NCBI RefSeq assembly: GCF_001431705.1
Contig: NZ_LJWX01000001.1
Location: 248,001-312,000, forward strand
Length of the DNA: 64,000 nucleotides
Direction: 5' to 3'
Source of the DNA: Ferrovum sp. JA12
GTDB taxonomy: Bacteria > Pseudomonadota > Gammaproteobacteria > Burkholderiales > Ferrovaceae
Under the pieces are notes generated by a model that saw only the letters and a list, made by a program, of their open reading frames with translations, was not told the origin of the DNA and ran no database searches. The position numbers were made by a program, and so were the translations under genes. Shown one piece after another: positions 37,300 to 47,371 of this stretch. Position 1 is the stretch's first letter, and each line of letters begins with the position of its first letter.

Positions 37300-38970
37300 C
37301 TACTGCATGAAGCGATGAATAGTTTCTTTCAATGCATCGTTATTGGGGTGATCAGCCAAGCTCTTCTGCCAAAGCTTACGGGCTTCCTCTGGGTTACCTG
37401 ACTGCCATAATACCTCGCCTAAGTGGGCAGCAATTTCAGGATCCTCTTGAAGAGTATAAGCTTGCTTAAGGGCGTAGAGAGCATCTGTATTATTTCCTAA
37501 ACGGTAGTCCACCCAACCCAAGCTATCTAAAATAAAAGGATCATTAGGTGTAATCGTCAGCGCTTTTTCAATTAATCGTTTGGCCTCATCAAGTCGTACT
37601 CCTCTCTCAGTCATACTATATCCAAGGGCATTGTAGGCTTGCGCGTAATTAGGTCGAAGGGCAATAACTCGTTTTAGATTATCCTCAACCACGTCAAAAT
37701 GATTAAGGCGATCAGCCAAAATCGCTTGTTCATAGAGCATATTTACATTCTCTGGTTGTTGCTTTAACGCATGATCAAGAAGGTTGTAAGCTCCCTTCAA
37801 GTCCCCTGCATCACGCCTCATTTGCTCTTCACTAAAGAATAATTGTTCAACCTCTTGATCATCTTGGGCGCGCAATCGATGCAATATATCAAGGCCAGAG
37901 GCCAGATCTTTTTGTTTAGCCGTCAACAAGGCTAATCTGATTTGACTATTAAAATACTGATCGCCCTCTTTCACTTGAGCGTATTGATCTAAAGCCAGTT
38001 GCCAATGTTTCTGCTCTTCCTCTGTCTCACCTAAATAATAATGAATAACATTGGCATCAGAATTACCCTGGCTTAGTAGATCATTGAGTTGGTTCATGGT
38101 CGCGCCATAATCTTTAAGCTGTAAGTTTAATAAGGCTACGGCAAGTTTAATATCAACATTATGGGGATTCTTCTTAACTAAATAAGTAAACTGATCGCGT
38201 GCTTTTTGGAAATGTTTTTGATTCACTAATTCGCGTGCGTAACTTAGTCTAATACTTTGCGAATCAGGATATTGATCAAGAAATTGTTGATAGAAATCTA
38301 ACGCATCGGCAGGATGAGTATGCCCTAGAATCTGCCCCTTCAATAGAGCGGCTTTTTCTGAATCACCTTTAATATCTAACATGTTATTAACTGCTGACAA
38401 GGCCTCATCCGACTGATCAGCCTGAAAGGCGGTGATCGCCAACAAATATTGAGCCGCCATGCTTTGATCATAGTTTTCAGTAATATTTTTTGTTAATTGA
38501 TAAGCTTGTTTGGGATCATGCATTTGGACTATAGGTGGCGTGAGTCGGTCAAACATCTCATCCACTCCCTTTGGATTAGTGCTGAGCCAATCTTTAATCA
38601 CTGTTGTCAGCTCATCCACCGACACATTACTAAACAACAAAGCTGATAGAATCTGATGCGCTTCGGGAGCGTTTGGCTCCTCAGTTAGCCATAAATCAAG
38701 GTTATGTACAGCTGCCTGATATTGTTTCGCATATAACGCCATTTCTGTGGCACGCTGAGCAATGCGTGGGTCTTTCGTATCTTTAGCAAGATCCGTCATC
38801 TCCCCGATGGCAACATCAAATTGCCCACGTTGTGCTGCAATCTCCCCAACAAAGAACTCAAACATTCTTTTTGGAGTAAGTACTTCATTGGGTTCATCAG
38901 AGGCCCACACTGGAGTAGTAAGAACAGATAACGCTAAGGTGGCCAATAAGCCTTTTTTCCAAAAACCCAT
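37300..38970 (-). CDS. Tetratricopeptide-repeat exported protein
   Basis: A 556-aa protein with a signal peptide (MGFWKKGLLATLALSVL, then TTPVWA) and many TPR units from about residue 30 to the end, such as NYAQAYNALGYSMTERG and PFILDSLGWVDYRLGN. Members upstream of lolB are common in betaproteobacteria; their role is thought to be structural or scaffolding in the periplasm. I use the ATG at 38970 because GAGGGAG lies upstream; an ATG at 38988 overlaps the ferredoxin stop and is possible. Confidence 0.88.
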   Translation of the reverse strand: MGFWKKGLLATLALSVLTTPVWASDEPNEVLTPKRMFEFFVGEIAAQRGQFDVAIGEMTDLAKDTKDPRIAQRATEMALYAKQYQAAVHNLDLWLTEEPNAPEAHQILSALLFSNVSVDELTTVIKDWLSTNPKGVDEMFDRLTPPIVQMHDPKQAYQLTKNITENYDQSMAAQYLLAITAFQADQSDEALSAVNNMLDIKGDSEKAALLKGQILGHTHPADALDFYQQFLDQYPDSQSIRLSYARELVNQKHFQKARDQFTYLVKKNPHNVDIKLAVALLNLQLKDYGATMNQLNDLLSQGNSDANVIHYYLGETEEEQKHWQLALDQYAQVKEGDQYFNSQIRLALLTAKQKDLASGLDILHRLRAQDDQEVEQLFFSEEQMRRDAGDLKGAYNLLDHALKQQPENVNMLYEQAILADRLNHFDVVEDNLKRVIALRPNYAQAYNALGYSMTERGVRLDEAKRLIEKALTITPNDPFILDSLGWVDYRLGNNTDALYALKQAYTLQEDPEIAAHLGEVLWQSGNPEEARKLWQKSLADHPNNDALKETIHRFMQ

Positions 38971-38987
38971 AAATTTAAGCTCCCTCA

Positions 38988-39251
<264 letters not shown>

Positions 39252-39752
39252 TTAATTACCTCCTTTTTGCAACGACTCAATTTTCTTGTGCAGAGCGGAA
39301 ATCACTTTGGAACTGACAAACTGACTTACATCGCCGTTAAATAATGCAATTTCACGTACAATCGTTGATGAAACAAACATATATTGATCAGAAGGCGTTA
39401 AGAATAATGTTTCGACATCAGGATGTAGGCGACGGTTCATTCCGGCCATTTGAAACTCGAAATCAAAATCAGATACGGCCCGTAAACCTCTCAAAATTAC
39501 ATTCGCGTGGTTTATTTTAAGAAAATCGGCCAGTAAGCCAGAAAATCCCTCAACACGAACATTATCAAAATGACTTACACACTGACGGGCTAACTCAACG
39601 CGTTCTTCTAAGGAGAACAAAGGTCGCTTATTGCGACTATCAGCAATGGCTACAATCACTTCACCAAACAAATTAGCGCCACGACGAATTAAATCCTCAT
39701 GACCCAGGGTTAAGGGATCGAAGGTTCCTGCATAAACGGCCTTGGTTTTCAT
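39252..39752 (-). CDS. coaD: Phosphopantetheine adenylyltransferase
   Basis: A 166-aa nucleotidyltransferase for the penultimate step of CoA synthesis. The motifs [13 protein letters not shown] at 7-19 (HxGH type) and [10 protein letters not shown] near 126 are intact. The start is the ATG at 39752 ([11 protein letters not shown]), preceded by AGGAC; the frame stays open 21 codons further into rsmD but that is not the N-terminus of any CoaD. coaE for the last step lies at 50 kb. Confidence 0.95.
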   Translation of the reverse strand: MKTKAVYAGTFDPLTLGHEDLIRRGANLFGEVIVAIADSRNKRPLFSLEERVELARQCVSHFDNVRVEGFSGLLADFLKINHANVILRGLRAVSDFDFEFQMAGMNRRLHPDVETLFLTPSDQYMFVSSTIVREIALFNGDVSQFVSSKVISALHKKIESLQKGGN

Positions 39753-39759
39753 AAAAGTC

Positions 39760-40308
39760 CTATATTGCTCGTAATAGTTGATATTGTACTTGACCCGCTT
39801 GATCTTGTTTAACAACTAGCCATTTCTCGCTCACTCCAAGCCCCCTCGGTGATTCACAGTAGACCAGCCCCCCAGGAGCCAATTTTGTGACTACAAGCTC
39901 TAGAAGACTAGCATAATCTGTCTTGGTAAAGGGTGGGTCTAAAAAAATGATATCGTATACTTCTACAATAGAACTCAACCATTGCCAGCTGTCGGCACTA
40001 ACAATGGTGGCATTATGTGCACCTAATTTAGTAGCATTGTCTTTAAGATAATTCACTGACGGACGAAAATTCTCCACAAATACCACCTGTGACGCACCTC
40101 GCGAGAGCGCCTCAAAACCTAGCGCACCACTTCCAGCAAAAAGATCTAGGCATTTATAACCCACTAATGTTTGGCCCAACCAATTAAAAAGGGTTTCACG
40201 AACACGATTGGGTGTCGGCCTTAAATCTGCCACTCCGGCAAACTCGAGCCATCGACCACGCCAGTGACCACCAATAATTTTAACTTTCCCTTTGTTTTCC
40301 TTCGCCAT
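39760..40308 (-). CDS. rsmD: 16S rRNA (guanine(966)-N2)-methyltransferase RsmD
   Basis: A 182-aa SAM methyltransferase that modifies the small-subunit rRNA. The N-terminal [14 protein letters not shown] and [15 protein letters not shown] are family-specific, [19 protein letters not shown] near 56 binds SAM and FLDPPF near 122 is catalytic. It is divergent from ftsY, with 49 bp between, the same arrangement as in many Proteobacteria. Confidence 0.93.
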   Translation of the reverse strand: MAKENKGKVKIIGGHWRGRWLEFAGVADLRPTPNRVRETLFNWLGQTLVGYKCLDLFAGSGALGFEALSRGASQVVFVENFRPSVNYLKDNATKLGAHNATIVSADSWQWLSSIVEVYDIIFLDPPFTKTDYASLLELVVTKLAPGGLVYCESPRGLGVSEKWLVVKQDQAGQVQYQLLRAI

Positions 40309-40357
40309 AGATCAGGTAAAATCTCCTTTTGAGTATAGATAGAGTTATCATTATCCA

Positions 40358-41317
40358 ATGTTTAGTTTTTTTAAGAAATCACCCAAGGCAACTACCCCCC
40401 CAACAATGGAGCCGGAAGGCTGGCTACAGCGCCTTAAACATGGCCTTAAAAAAACCCGCGACAACCTGCAAGGCAAAATCAGCGGATTATTTACCGGTGG
40501 ATTAAACGAGGCTTGGTTCGACGAGTTAGAAGAAGCCCTTATTTTAGCTGATGTGGGTGTTAAAACCACGCAACGATTAATCAATCACCTCAAGACAGAA
40601 GCCAAAAAAAGCCAAGTAACCCAAGCTCAAGATCTCAAACCTATTTTACGCAAAATGCTAATTGATTTATTGGCTCCTCTGGAAAAAAACTTAAATCCAG
40701 AGCGTGCCAAACCCTTTGTTCTGGTTTTTGCAGGAGTCAATGGGGCAGGTAAAACTACCTCTATCGGCAAACTTGCCCAACATTTTAAGAACCATCACTA
40801 CAGCGTCTTACTGGCCGCAGGCGATACGTTTAGAGCCGCAGCCGTTGCCCAGCTGGTAGCCTGGGGAGCGCGCAACCAAGTGGAGGTGATTACCCAAGAA
40901 AAAGGAGACTCGGCTGCGGTGATCTTTGATGCGATACAAGCGGCAAAAGCCAGGCAAATAGAGGTGGTGTTGGCCGACACAGCAGGGCGTCTTCCTACTC
41001 AGCTTCATTTAATGGAAGAAATTAAAAAAGTTAAACGTGTTATCCAAAAAGCGGATCCTGGTGCACCCCATGAAGTGATTTTAGTATTAGACGCTAATAC
41101 CGGACAAAATGCCCTCACTCAAGTGAAAGCCTTTGACGAAGCCCTTGGCTTAACTGGACTTATTATTACCAAGTTAGATGGAACAGCACGCGGTGGAGTG
41201 GTAGCGGCCATTGCTGGAGAATGTCCTAAACCGATTTTATTTGTGGGTGTTGGAGAACAGTTAGAGGATTTACAGCCTTTCTCAGCCAACTCCTTTGTGG
41301 ACGCTTTAATAGAATGA
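40358..41317 (+). CDS. ftsY: FtsY, signal-recognition-particle receptor
   Basis: A 319-aa SRP-receptor GTPase. Its acidic A domain is very short (about 20 residues), unlike the 200-residue one of E. coli. The NG domain is complete: GVNGAGKTTSIGKLA near 128, DTFRAAAVAQL near 154, LADTAGRLPTQ near 206 and TKLDGTARGG near 269. Partner Ffh is encoded at 53.8 kb. Its stop overlaps ftsE by 4 bp. Confidence 0.94.
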   Translation: MFSFFKKSPKATTPPTMEPEGWLQRLKHGLKKTRDNLQGKISGLFTGGLNEAWFDELEEALILADVGVKTTQRLINHLKTEAKKSQVTQAQDLKPILRKMLIDLLAPLEKNLNPERAKPFVLVFAGVNGAGKTTSIGKLAQHFKNHHYSVLLAAGDTFRAAAVAQLVAWGARNQVEVITQEKGDSAAVIFDAIQAAKARQIEVVLADTAGRLPTQLHLMEEIKKVKRVIQKADPGAPHEVILVLDANTGQNALTQVKAFDEALGLTGLIITKLDGTARGGVVAAIAGECPKPILFVGVGEQLEDLQPFSANSFVDALIE

Positions 41318-42000
41318 TACGATTTGAACAAGTCAACTATACCTACCCTTCAGGTTATGAAGTACTCAAGGACTTAAACTGTGAAATCAATACGGGTGAA
41401 CATATCACTGTCATAGGAAAAGCTGGTGCTGGTAAAACCACTGTTTTCATGTTAATCATGGGACTCATACCCGTCTCCCGGGGAGATTTAAGAATACATG
41501 ATCAATCTCTGAAGCGAATGAATGCAACAGAACTTGCACGAATGAGACGGAAAATGGGGTCCGTTGCACGCTGGTTGCCATTGATTAACCATATTAGCGC
41601 TCTAGAGAATGTTATTCAGCCCTTACTGATTGGTGGTCAGAATTGGGCTGTTGCCGAGAAAAAAGGGAAACAGATACTGGCTGAATTAGAACTCGGACAC
41701 CGCTATCGAGATGAGGTATTCACATTTTCAGATAGCGAATACAGTAAATTGTTATTAGCCCGCGCGCTCATTCATGAACCTGATTTAATCCTAATTGATG
41801 ACTCTTTGGAGCATCTTGGCCCAGAGGCCCGCCAACTGATCAATCAGCTCTTAAAAACACGCCTAGAACAAGGCGCAACGATTATTGATAGTGTAAAACC
41901 TACTATGACTCTCCCCCCCCACACACACCGAGTAATTGAATTAATGGACGCACGCGTAACGGATGATACTGAACAACTTTATGTTGATATTTCATTATGA
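41314..42000 (+). CDS. ftsE: Divergent FtsE-like ABC ATPase with lost catalytic motifs
   Basis: A 228-aa protein in the ftsY-ftsE-ftsX order. Walker A GKAGAGKTT at 35-43 is intact. Position by position against E. coli FtsE, the Q-loop IFQD reads VARW (Q to R86), the signature LSGGEQQ reads FSDSEYS (138-144), the Walker B end ADEP reads IDDS (catalytic Glu to D163), and the H-loop THD reads VKP (His to Lys). The fold seems intact with no stop or frameshift, so it is still under selection. It may bind ATP but turn it over poorly. The name rests on synteny and overall similarity. Confidence 0.8.
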   Translation: MIRFEQVNYTYPSGYEVLKDLNCEINTGEHITVIGKAGAGKTTVFMLIMGLIPVSRGDLRIHDQSLKRMNATELARMRRKMGSVARWLPLINHISALENVIQPLLIGGQNWAVAEKKGKQILAELELGHRYRDEVFTFSDSEYSKLLLARALIHEPDLILIDDSLEHLGPEARQLINQLLKTRLEQGATIIDSVKPTMTLPPHTHRVIELMDARVTDDTEQLYVDISL

Positions 42001-42902
42001 TACTCTCACATTCCTCCTCCCTGATCCAACTTAAACACATCTTTAAAAAGACACGCTTTAATGTGATTTTATTAATGTTTTCAATGGCGCTCTGTTTTGC
42101 ATTTATTTTGAGCGCCATGAATCTTAGCCGCGACTATGGCGCCTACGCAGATGATCTGTTGCATAATATTCATGCCGTCATTTTTCTTAACACATCCGCC
42201 TCTACAACTGATGTTACCCAATTACGCCAGATACTCAGTCAAGAAAAGAATGTTATTCATACTGAATTCATCGCCAAAGAGGCAGGTCTATTACAACTTA
42301 AACAAGATCCCAACCTCAGAGACATACTGACACATATTCATAACAATCCGATTCCTGATGCAGTGATCGTTACCTTAGCAACCCGCTCTAGTCAGGACTT
42401 ACAGATCACATTAAAAAGCTGGCAAGCCCTAGGCTTCATACACACAGTAAATATCGACCTACCATGGATTGAAAGGACAATTCGCCTACGTGACTTCATT
42501 AATCACCTAGCTACTGTTTTTATGGTGGTTATGGGACTGCTCTTAAGTGTATTATTAATTAGCGCTATTCGTCATTATCATTTAAATAGCCAGGATGAAC
42601 GGTACATCGCTCTATGTTTTGGTGCAACACCGGGTCAGCTTTTATTGCCACTATTAGAAATAATATTAATTGAAACGACGCTTATTATTTTTTTAGGTGT
42701 GTTAATGAGTTGGGCTATATTAAATGGCTTGCATCACGGCTTCGAAAATATCTTTTTTACCCATCTAACACACCATAGCACGGCGTTTAATAGCAAAATC
42801 TTTGTCGTCTACAGCTTAGTGTTAATCGTCCTTTCCATTGTTCTAACATTACTGATCAGTTATTTCAGCACAGCACGTAACCCCGTTACAGGGCGTCGCT
42901 GA
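41997..42902 (+). CDS. ftsX: FtsX-like cell-division membrane protein (divergent)
   Basis: A 301-aa protein with the FtsX plan: a cytoplasmic N-terminus, one helix at about 23-45, an extracytoplasmic domain to about 170 (HAVIFLNTSASTTDVTQLRQ, then FIAKEAGLLQLKQDPNL), and three C-terminal helices. FtsX recruits and activates periplasmic amidase activators at the septum in response to FtsE. It is quite divergent, fitting its altered FtsE partner. Its last 17 bp overlap the 3' end of the convergent cfa gene. Confidence 0.82.
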   Translation: MILSHSSSLIQLKHIFKKTRFNVILLMFSMALCFAFILSAMNLSRDYGAYADDLLHNIHAVIFLNTSASTTDVTQLRQILSQEKNVIHTEFIAKEAGLLQLKQDPNLRDILTHIHNNPIPDAVIVTLATRSSQDLQITLKSWQALGFIHTVNIDLPWIERTIRLRDFINHLATVFMVVMGLLLSVLLISAIRHYHLNSQDERYIALCFGATPGQLLLPLLEIILIETTLIIFLGVLMSWAILNGLHHGFENIFFTHLTHHSTAFNSKIFVVYSLVLIVLSIVLTLLISYFSTARNPVTGRR

Positions 42903-44163
42903 CCAACTTACGCCATTGAGGTTTAACTAATTTCATATGTACCACATCAATATCGCGCTCAGCAAAACCTGCCTCACAGTAGTTTAAATAAAACTGCCAC
43001 TTCCTAATAAATTGGTGATTAAACCCCATGTTAAGCACCTTGTCTGTACAGTTTAAAAACTTATCAGCCCAGATATTGAGCGTTTTTGCATAGTGGCCAC
43101 TAAAGGCGTGTAAATCACTTAATTGAAAATCGGTACAGTGAACCATGACTTTTAACATTTCACTGATACTGGGCAAAAAGCCACCTGGAAAGATATATTT
43201 TTGAATAAAGTCAACTTCTCGAAGAGCTTGCTGATAACGCCGGTCATTGATAGTGATTGCTTGAATGAGCATAATACCCTGTGGCGCCAGTAGCTTTGAG
43301 CAATGCTCAAAGTAGGTAGGTAAAAACTCCGCCCCCACGGCCTCAATCATTTCAATAGAAACAAGTTTGGTATAAACCCCTTCCACATCTCGATAATCTT
43401 TAAGCTGTACGTCCACGAGATGGGTAAGCTGCCATGTTTGAATACGATTTAATACATACTGATACTGTTCTTCGGATATGGTCACAGTGGTGACTCGACA
43501 ACCATACTGTTTGGCTGCATAGCAGGCAAAACCACCCCATCCGCTACCGATTTCTAAAACATGATCTAATTCATTTAATTCAAGCGCCTCAGCAATGAGT
43601 CGACACTTGTACCAAGAAGCCTCCTCTAGAGTACTATCTTGTTTTTCAAAGTAGGCACTCGAGTAGAACATTGATGGATCCAGCCATAGTGAATAAAACT
43701 CATTCCCTAAATCATAATGAGCAGAAATATTTTTTTGACTCCCTGACTTACTATTGCGTCTTAAGTAATGCTGTATAGACCGCAAGGGATAACTGATTCT
43801 TGCCCAACCTCTTTCCATCTGATCTAAAAGACTTCGATTGTTAAGGATTAAGCGCAGTAAGCCAGTGAGATCAATGCAATCCCAATAACCCTCCATATAA
43901 GCTTCCCCAGCTCCCACACTACCGCCCCTGAATAAGGTCTGCCAAAATCGTGCATCATGTACTTGAACAATAAACTCATGTGCCTCGTTGGCATCACCAA
44001 AACTCCAACGCTGTTGAGCTTCATCGATAATTGTGAGACGCCCAGAATGTAAAGAGGAAAGTAATTTAAAAACTGTTTTCTTAGCGAATCGATCAAGCCA
44101 TGACATCTTCTTATGGTTTGACATATTTGGAAACATTGAGGAAATGTGTTCAGTGCTTGACAT
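42886..44163 (-). CDS. cfa: Cyclopropane-fatty-acyl-phospholipid synthase-like methyltransferase
   Basis: A 425-aa SAM-dependent enzyme that methylates double bonds of membrane lipid acyl chains. The SAM motif VLEIGSGWGGFACYAA is near 200, LDPSMFYSSAYF near 160 and SIEMIEAVGAEFLPTYF near 266. It is the last gene of the leftward operon tetR-lipocalin-oxidase-DUF1365-cfa. In alphaproteobacterial homologous clusters Cfa-like enzymes also take part in furan fatty-acid synthesis, so cyclopropane formation is not the only possibility. Confidence 0.9.
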   Translation of the reverse strand: MSSTEHISSMFPNMSNHKKMSWLDRFAKKTVFKLLSSLHSGRLTIIDEAQQRWSFGDANEAHEFIVQVHDARFWQTLFRGGSVGAGEAYMEGYWDCIDLTGLLRLILNNRSLLDQMERGWARISYPLRSIQHYLRRNSKSGSQKNISAHYDLGNEFYSLWLDPSMFYSSAYFEKQDSTLEEASWYKCRLIAEALELNELDHVLEIGSGWGGFACYAAKQYGCRVTTVTISEEQYQYVLNRIQTWQLTHLVDVQLKDYRDVEGVYTKLVSIEMIEAVGAEFLPTYFEHCSKLLAPQGIMLIQAITINDRRYQQALREVDFIQKYIFPGGFLPSISEMLKVMVHCTDFQLSDLHAFSGHYAKTLNIWADKFLNCTDKVLNMGFNHQFIRKWQFYLNYCEAGFAERDIDVVHMKLVKPQWRKLVSDAL

Positions 44164-44183
44164 GATTATTCAGCTCGATCAAT

Positions 44184-44927
44184 TTAAGGATGAGAATAAA
44201 ACGGAACTTTTTTTAGCCATAATTTAGTGGCTTGCCAATAAATGGCAAAAACCACTTTCCATGACATAAGAGGGAAACGCAGTAAAGTGGTCAATAAAGC
44301 TTGTTTAGAAAAAGGTTGTTGGCGTAAAACCATGGTTGCATCAATGACTTTATCTTGTTGTTGCCAGTTTTCCATATGTACAAACAAAGTACTGTGTGGC
44401 GCTGACAGGCGAAAAAGATAGTTCATTGCCATAGGCAGGAAAGGAGAAACGTGGAACTCTTTGTCGTGCTGTAAGGTATATTTGGTTGTCTTTTTATCAC
44501 CATCATGAATGGGTAACACATAAATATACTTTTCTAACCAAGGAGTATTACTGACCTCAGCCACCATAGCGCACAGAGCTTGATTGTCTTCATGAAACGC
44601 ATAGTAAAAACTGACCGGATTAAAACCTAAGCCAAAGTAACGGGGATGAGTGAGTTGTCTGATGGCACCCACATTGGTGATACCAGTGCGTTCAATAATC
44701 ACTCTTTTCACCTCATCATACAAAGACTTTCCAGGATCCCCTAAATAGTCTCGACGACGCCATTGTAACCAATTAAATTGATTCTTAGAGAAAATCCTAT
44801 ACTGACTCACTAACTGATCTATTTCTTGTAAATCTAAATAGAACATGGATATTTGGTAACTAAAATGGTGAGATACCGGCATGAAGCGCCTGTGCCTGAC
44901 CCACCCGGTATAAATAGCACTATGCAT
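44184..44927 (-). CDS. DUF1365 family protein
   Basis: A 247-aa protein with the DUF1365 signature ([19 protein letters not shown] at about 6-24, and [29 protein letters not shown] near 82). The family is nearly always beside an FAD oxidase and a Cfa-like gene, as here, and is thought to act in the same lipid-modification pathway; its reaction is not known. It overlaps the oxidase by 8 bp and lies 20 bp before cfa. Confidence 0.9.
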   Translation of the reverse strand: MHSAIYTGWVRHRRFMPVSHHFSYQISMFYLDLQEIDQLVSQYRIFSKNQFNWLQWRRRDYLGDPGKSLYDEVKRVIIERTGITNVGAIRQLTHPRYFGLGFNPVSFYYAFHEDNQALCAMVAEVSNTPWLEKYIYVLPIHDGDKKTTKYTLQHDKEFHVSPFLPMAMNYLFRLSAPHSTLFVHMENWQQQDKVIDATMVLRQQPFSKQALLTTLLRFPLMSWKVVFAIYWQATKLWLKKVPFYSHP

Positions 44928-46176
44928 GATGACAACTCAACAGTGTCTTCACCGCATGTTTTGCGCTCACTACACCGTCCTCATGAAAACCGTTGGCCCA
45001 CCAAGCGCCACAATAATAAGTATTGTTATGTCCATTTATCAGATGATGCTGGCTTTTCGCCAGCTCTCCAGGGAGCGTAAAAAGAGGATGCTCATACTGT
45101 ATAGTTTTGATCACTTTACTGGGATCTATGAGATGTGATGCATTTAAGCTGACGCACAACTCCCGATCTACATTCAAATTCTGCAAACGATTCATGTGAT
45201 AAGTGAGCACAGCAGGCTGATTGCGCTCATTACCCAGTAGATAATTCCAAGATGCCCAGGCACGCCGATTGTTCGGTAATAGCCTTTCATCATAATGCAG
45301 CACTGCTTCATTTTGTTGATAGGGGATGGCTGATAATATACGCTCTTCTGCAGAGCTTGGCTCACTCAACAAAGACAAGGCTTGTTGACTATGACAGGCT
45401 AACACCACCTTATCAAACTCTTCTGTATAGTTGGCGGTATGAAGAAGAACACTCTGCTCTTGCCGAGTGATACGCTGAACTGGAGTATTGAGACGAATAT
45501 GACTTACAAAGGGTTGTGTGATTTTTTTGACGTAGTTAAAGGAGCCCCCTGTAATAACTTTCCATTGCGGTTGATCATTGACGGTGAGTAATCCATGGTT
45601 GGCAAAGAAGCGAATAAAAAAACGGGCAGGAAATGCGTACATGTCCTTAATCGACGTGGACCAGATGGCAGAGCCCATGGGTAGAATATAAAACTGTTTA
45701 AACCAATCGCTAAATTTGAACTGTTCAAGATACTCTCCCAGCGTCAAATCATGGCTCGATTGCTCAAGCCAGAGAGGCGAGTGGCGATTAAAACGCAGAA
45801 TTTCACCTAACATACTCCAGAACCGAGGATTGAATATATTCTTTCGTTGACTAAATAGGGTATTTATATTGGTTCCCGCATATTCCAATTTATGTTGCGC
45901 ACTCATCACAGAGAAACTCATGACACTGTTTTCTGTAGCAACGTTGAGCTCCTTTAACAAGTCCACAAAATGGGGATAATTTTTATCGTTATGAACTATA
46001 AAACCCGTGTCTACAAAGCATTGTTGTTGAGGCAAGTCTCCCCAACTCACAGGGTGGGTATGGACATGACCACCAATATAATCCTCTTTCTCAAACAGTA
46101 TAATGTCATGCTCTTTGTGTAAAAGATGACAGGCCATTAACCCTGCTATACCGCTCCCTACAATGGCGATTTTCAT
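44920..46176 (-). CDS. FAD-dependent NAD(P)-binding amine-oxidase-like protein
   Basis: A 418-aa flavoprotein. The dinucleotide motif [15 protein letters not shown] is at 4-18 and [14 protein letters not shown] near 29; the C-terminus has [17 protein letters not shown], which contacts FAD. It is the protein known from cyclopropane/furan fatty acid clusters (Cfa-DUF1365-FAD oxidase), where it is proposed to act on unsaturated acyl chains. Its ATG overlaps the lipocalin stop (TAATG). Confidence 0.9.
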   Translation of the reverse strand: MKIAIVGSGIAGLMACHLLHKEHDIILFEKEDYIGGHVHTHPVSWGDLPQQQCFVDTGFIVHNDKNYPHFVDLLKELNVATENSVMSFSVMSAQHKLEYAGTNINTLFSQRKNIFNPRFWSMLGEILRFNRHSPLWLEQSSHDLTLGEYLEQFKFSDWFKQFYILPMGSAIWSTSIKDMYAFPARFFIRFFANHGLLTVNDQPQWKVITGGSFNYVKKITQPFVSHIRLNTPVQRITRQEQSVLLHTANYTEEFDKVVLACHSQQALSLLSEPSSAEERILSAIPYQQNEAVLHYDERLLPNNRRAWASWNYLLGNERNQPAVLTYHMNRLQNLNVDRELCVSLNASHLIDPSKVIKTIQYEHPLFTLPGELAKSQHHLINGHNNTYYCGAWWANGFHEDGVVSAKHAVKTLLSCHHA

Positions 46177-46706
46177 TATTTAGTCCAAACTTGAGGGACC
46201 ATCTTGAGTTTTTCTATGTCGTAACCCCAACTTTTTATATAGCCTTGCATGGTTGCATAATCACTTTGAGAAATAGAGGGGGTGCGTGCCATCACCCATA
46301 CATAATCACGTTTTTCACGACCCACGATAACCACAGAATAGTCCTCAGCAAGATAGACAATTCTATAATCCGCTTTAATAGGCCAAATGAATTGCATCGC
46401 CCATTTAGCGTGACTGGTATCTTGTATAAATGCTTTTCCAGTCATTTTTTTTAGCGGTCCGTTGACTCCGTCCACATGATAAGTAAAAACGGTTTGTACC
46501 GTCCCGTCACTATTTAAATGATAGGTCTCAATGGCATTGCTAATATCTTTCTCTAAAAAGGTGGGAATACTAGCAATCACATACCAACTGCCCATAAAAC
46601 GCTTTAAATCTACTTGCTTCACTGTAGACATAGGTGGGCGTACAACTTGTTGGCAACCGGTGAGCATAAGTAAACCGCTTAACCATAAGGTTAATTTTGA
46701 TGACAT
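46176..46706 (-). CDS. blc: Blc-like outer-membrane lipocalin
   Basis: A 176-aa lipocalin. The signal peptide ends in LTGC (lipobox Cys near 18). The first lipocalin motif is FMGSWYVIASIPTF near 38, and YRIVYLAEDYSVVIVGREKRDYVWVMAR near 112 covers motifs 2 and 3. Bacterial lipocalins bind lipids or lysophospholipids and are induced by membrane stress, which fits this lipid operon. 21 bp separate it from the tetR gene. Confidence 0.9.
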   Translation of the reverse strand: MSSKLTLWLSGLLMLTGCQQVVRPPMSTVKQVDLKRFMGSWYVIASIPTFLEKDISNAIETYHLNSDGTVQTVFTYHVDGVNGPLKKMTGKAFIQDTSHAKWAMQFIWPIKADYRIVYLAEDYSVVIVGREKRDYVWVMARTPSISQSDYATMQGYIKSWGYDIEKLKMVPQVWTK

Positions 46707-46727
46707 AAGTTTCCTTTATTGAACAAG

Positions 46728-47309
46728 CTAGAGATCTAGTAATTTCAACATTTGGTGCGCGACGCCAGATACTTTATCGCGCCCTTGGCTGGTTTCACAT
46801 AACACACGCATCCCCCAAATACAGACCATTAAAGTAGTGGCCAGTTCCTTAGGGGACCCTTTGGTAGAGATTTCACCCAGGCTTATCGCTTCATTGATGG
46901 CTGACTCAAACAGCTGCTCCATCTGTAACAGATATTTCTCCACCAATCCCTTGACCTGTTGATCAAGTCTTGAGAGCTCTAACAGAGAGTTCACCAGTAA
47001 GCAGCCATGGGGAGAGCTGTTGGTGCTCGCCTCCTCAACCAAGTAATCAAAATAATTAATAATGGCTTGCTTGGGTGAGCGTTGAGCGAGCAACAGCTCA
47101 GTGTTAGAGAGTAACTGTTGACCATAACTGTCTATGCACTCTAGAAATAAGGCATCCTTTGAATCAAAAGCTGCATACAAACTTCCTGGTTGCAATTTTG
47201 TGGAAGCAATAAGATCTGTCATGCGTGTCGCGTAAAAACCCAGATCCCAAAAAGTTTTAGCAGCTTTATCGATGACCTCTTGACGTTTAAATTGTGCGTG
47301 TCTGCCCAT
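46728..47309 (-). CDS. TetR-family transcriptional regulator
   Basis: A 193-aa repressor with the helix-turn-helix at about 10-55 (VIDKAAKTFWDLGFYATRM, then PGSLYAAFDSKDALFL). The C-terminal ligand domain resembles the AcuR/RutR-type group. It is the first gene of the leftward lipid operon and divergent from the peroxiredoxin-like gene, so it probably controls both. The inducer is unknown. A palindrome overlapping the divergent promoter is its likely operator. Confidence 0.9.
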   Translation of the reverse strand: MGRHAQFKRQEVIDKAAKTFWDLGFYATRMTDLIASTKLQPGSLYAAFDSKDALFLECIDSYGQQLLSNTELLLAQRSPKQAIINYFDYLVEEASTNSSPHGCLLVNSLLELSRLDQQVKGLVEKYLLQMEQLFESAINEAISLGEISTKGSPKELATTLMVCIWGMRVLCETSQGRDKVSGVAHQMLKLLDL

Positions 47310-47371
47310 ATTGCATCCAAATTATTTTCTCTCATCACTAGTTTAATGTTTTTTATCTTCAAATCAAAGAG

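Noticed and set aside
44853-45138. Plus-strand ORFs over the DUF1365/oxidase junction
   Set aside because: Antisense to two overlapping, conserved genes; no family resemblance.
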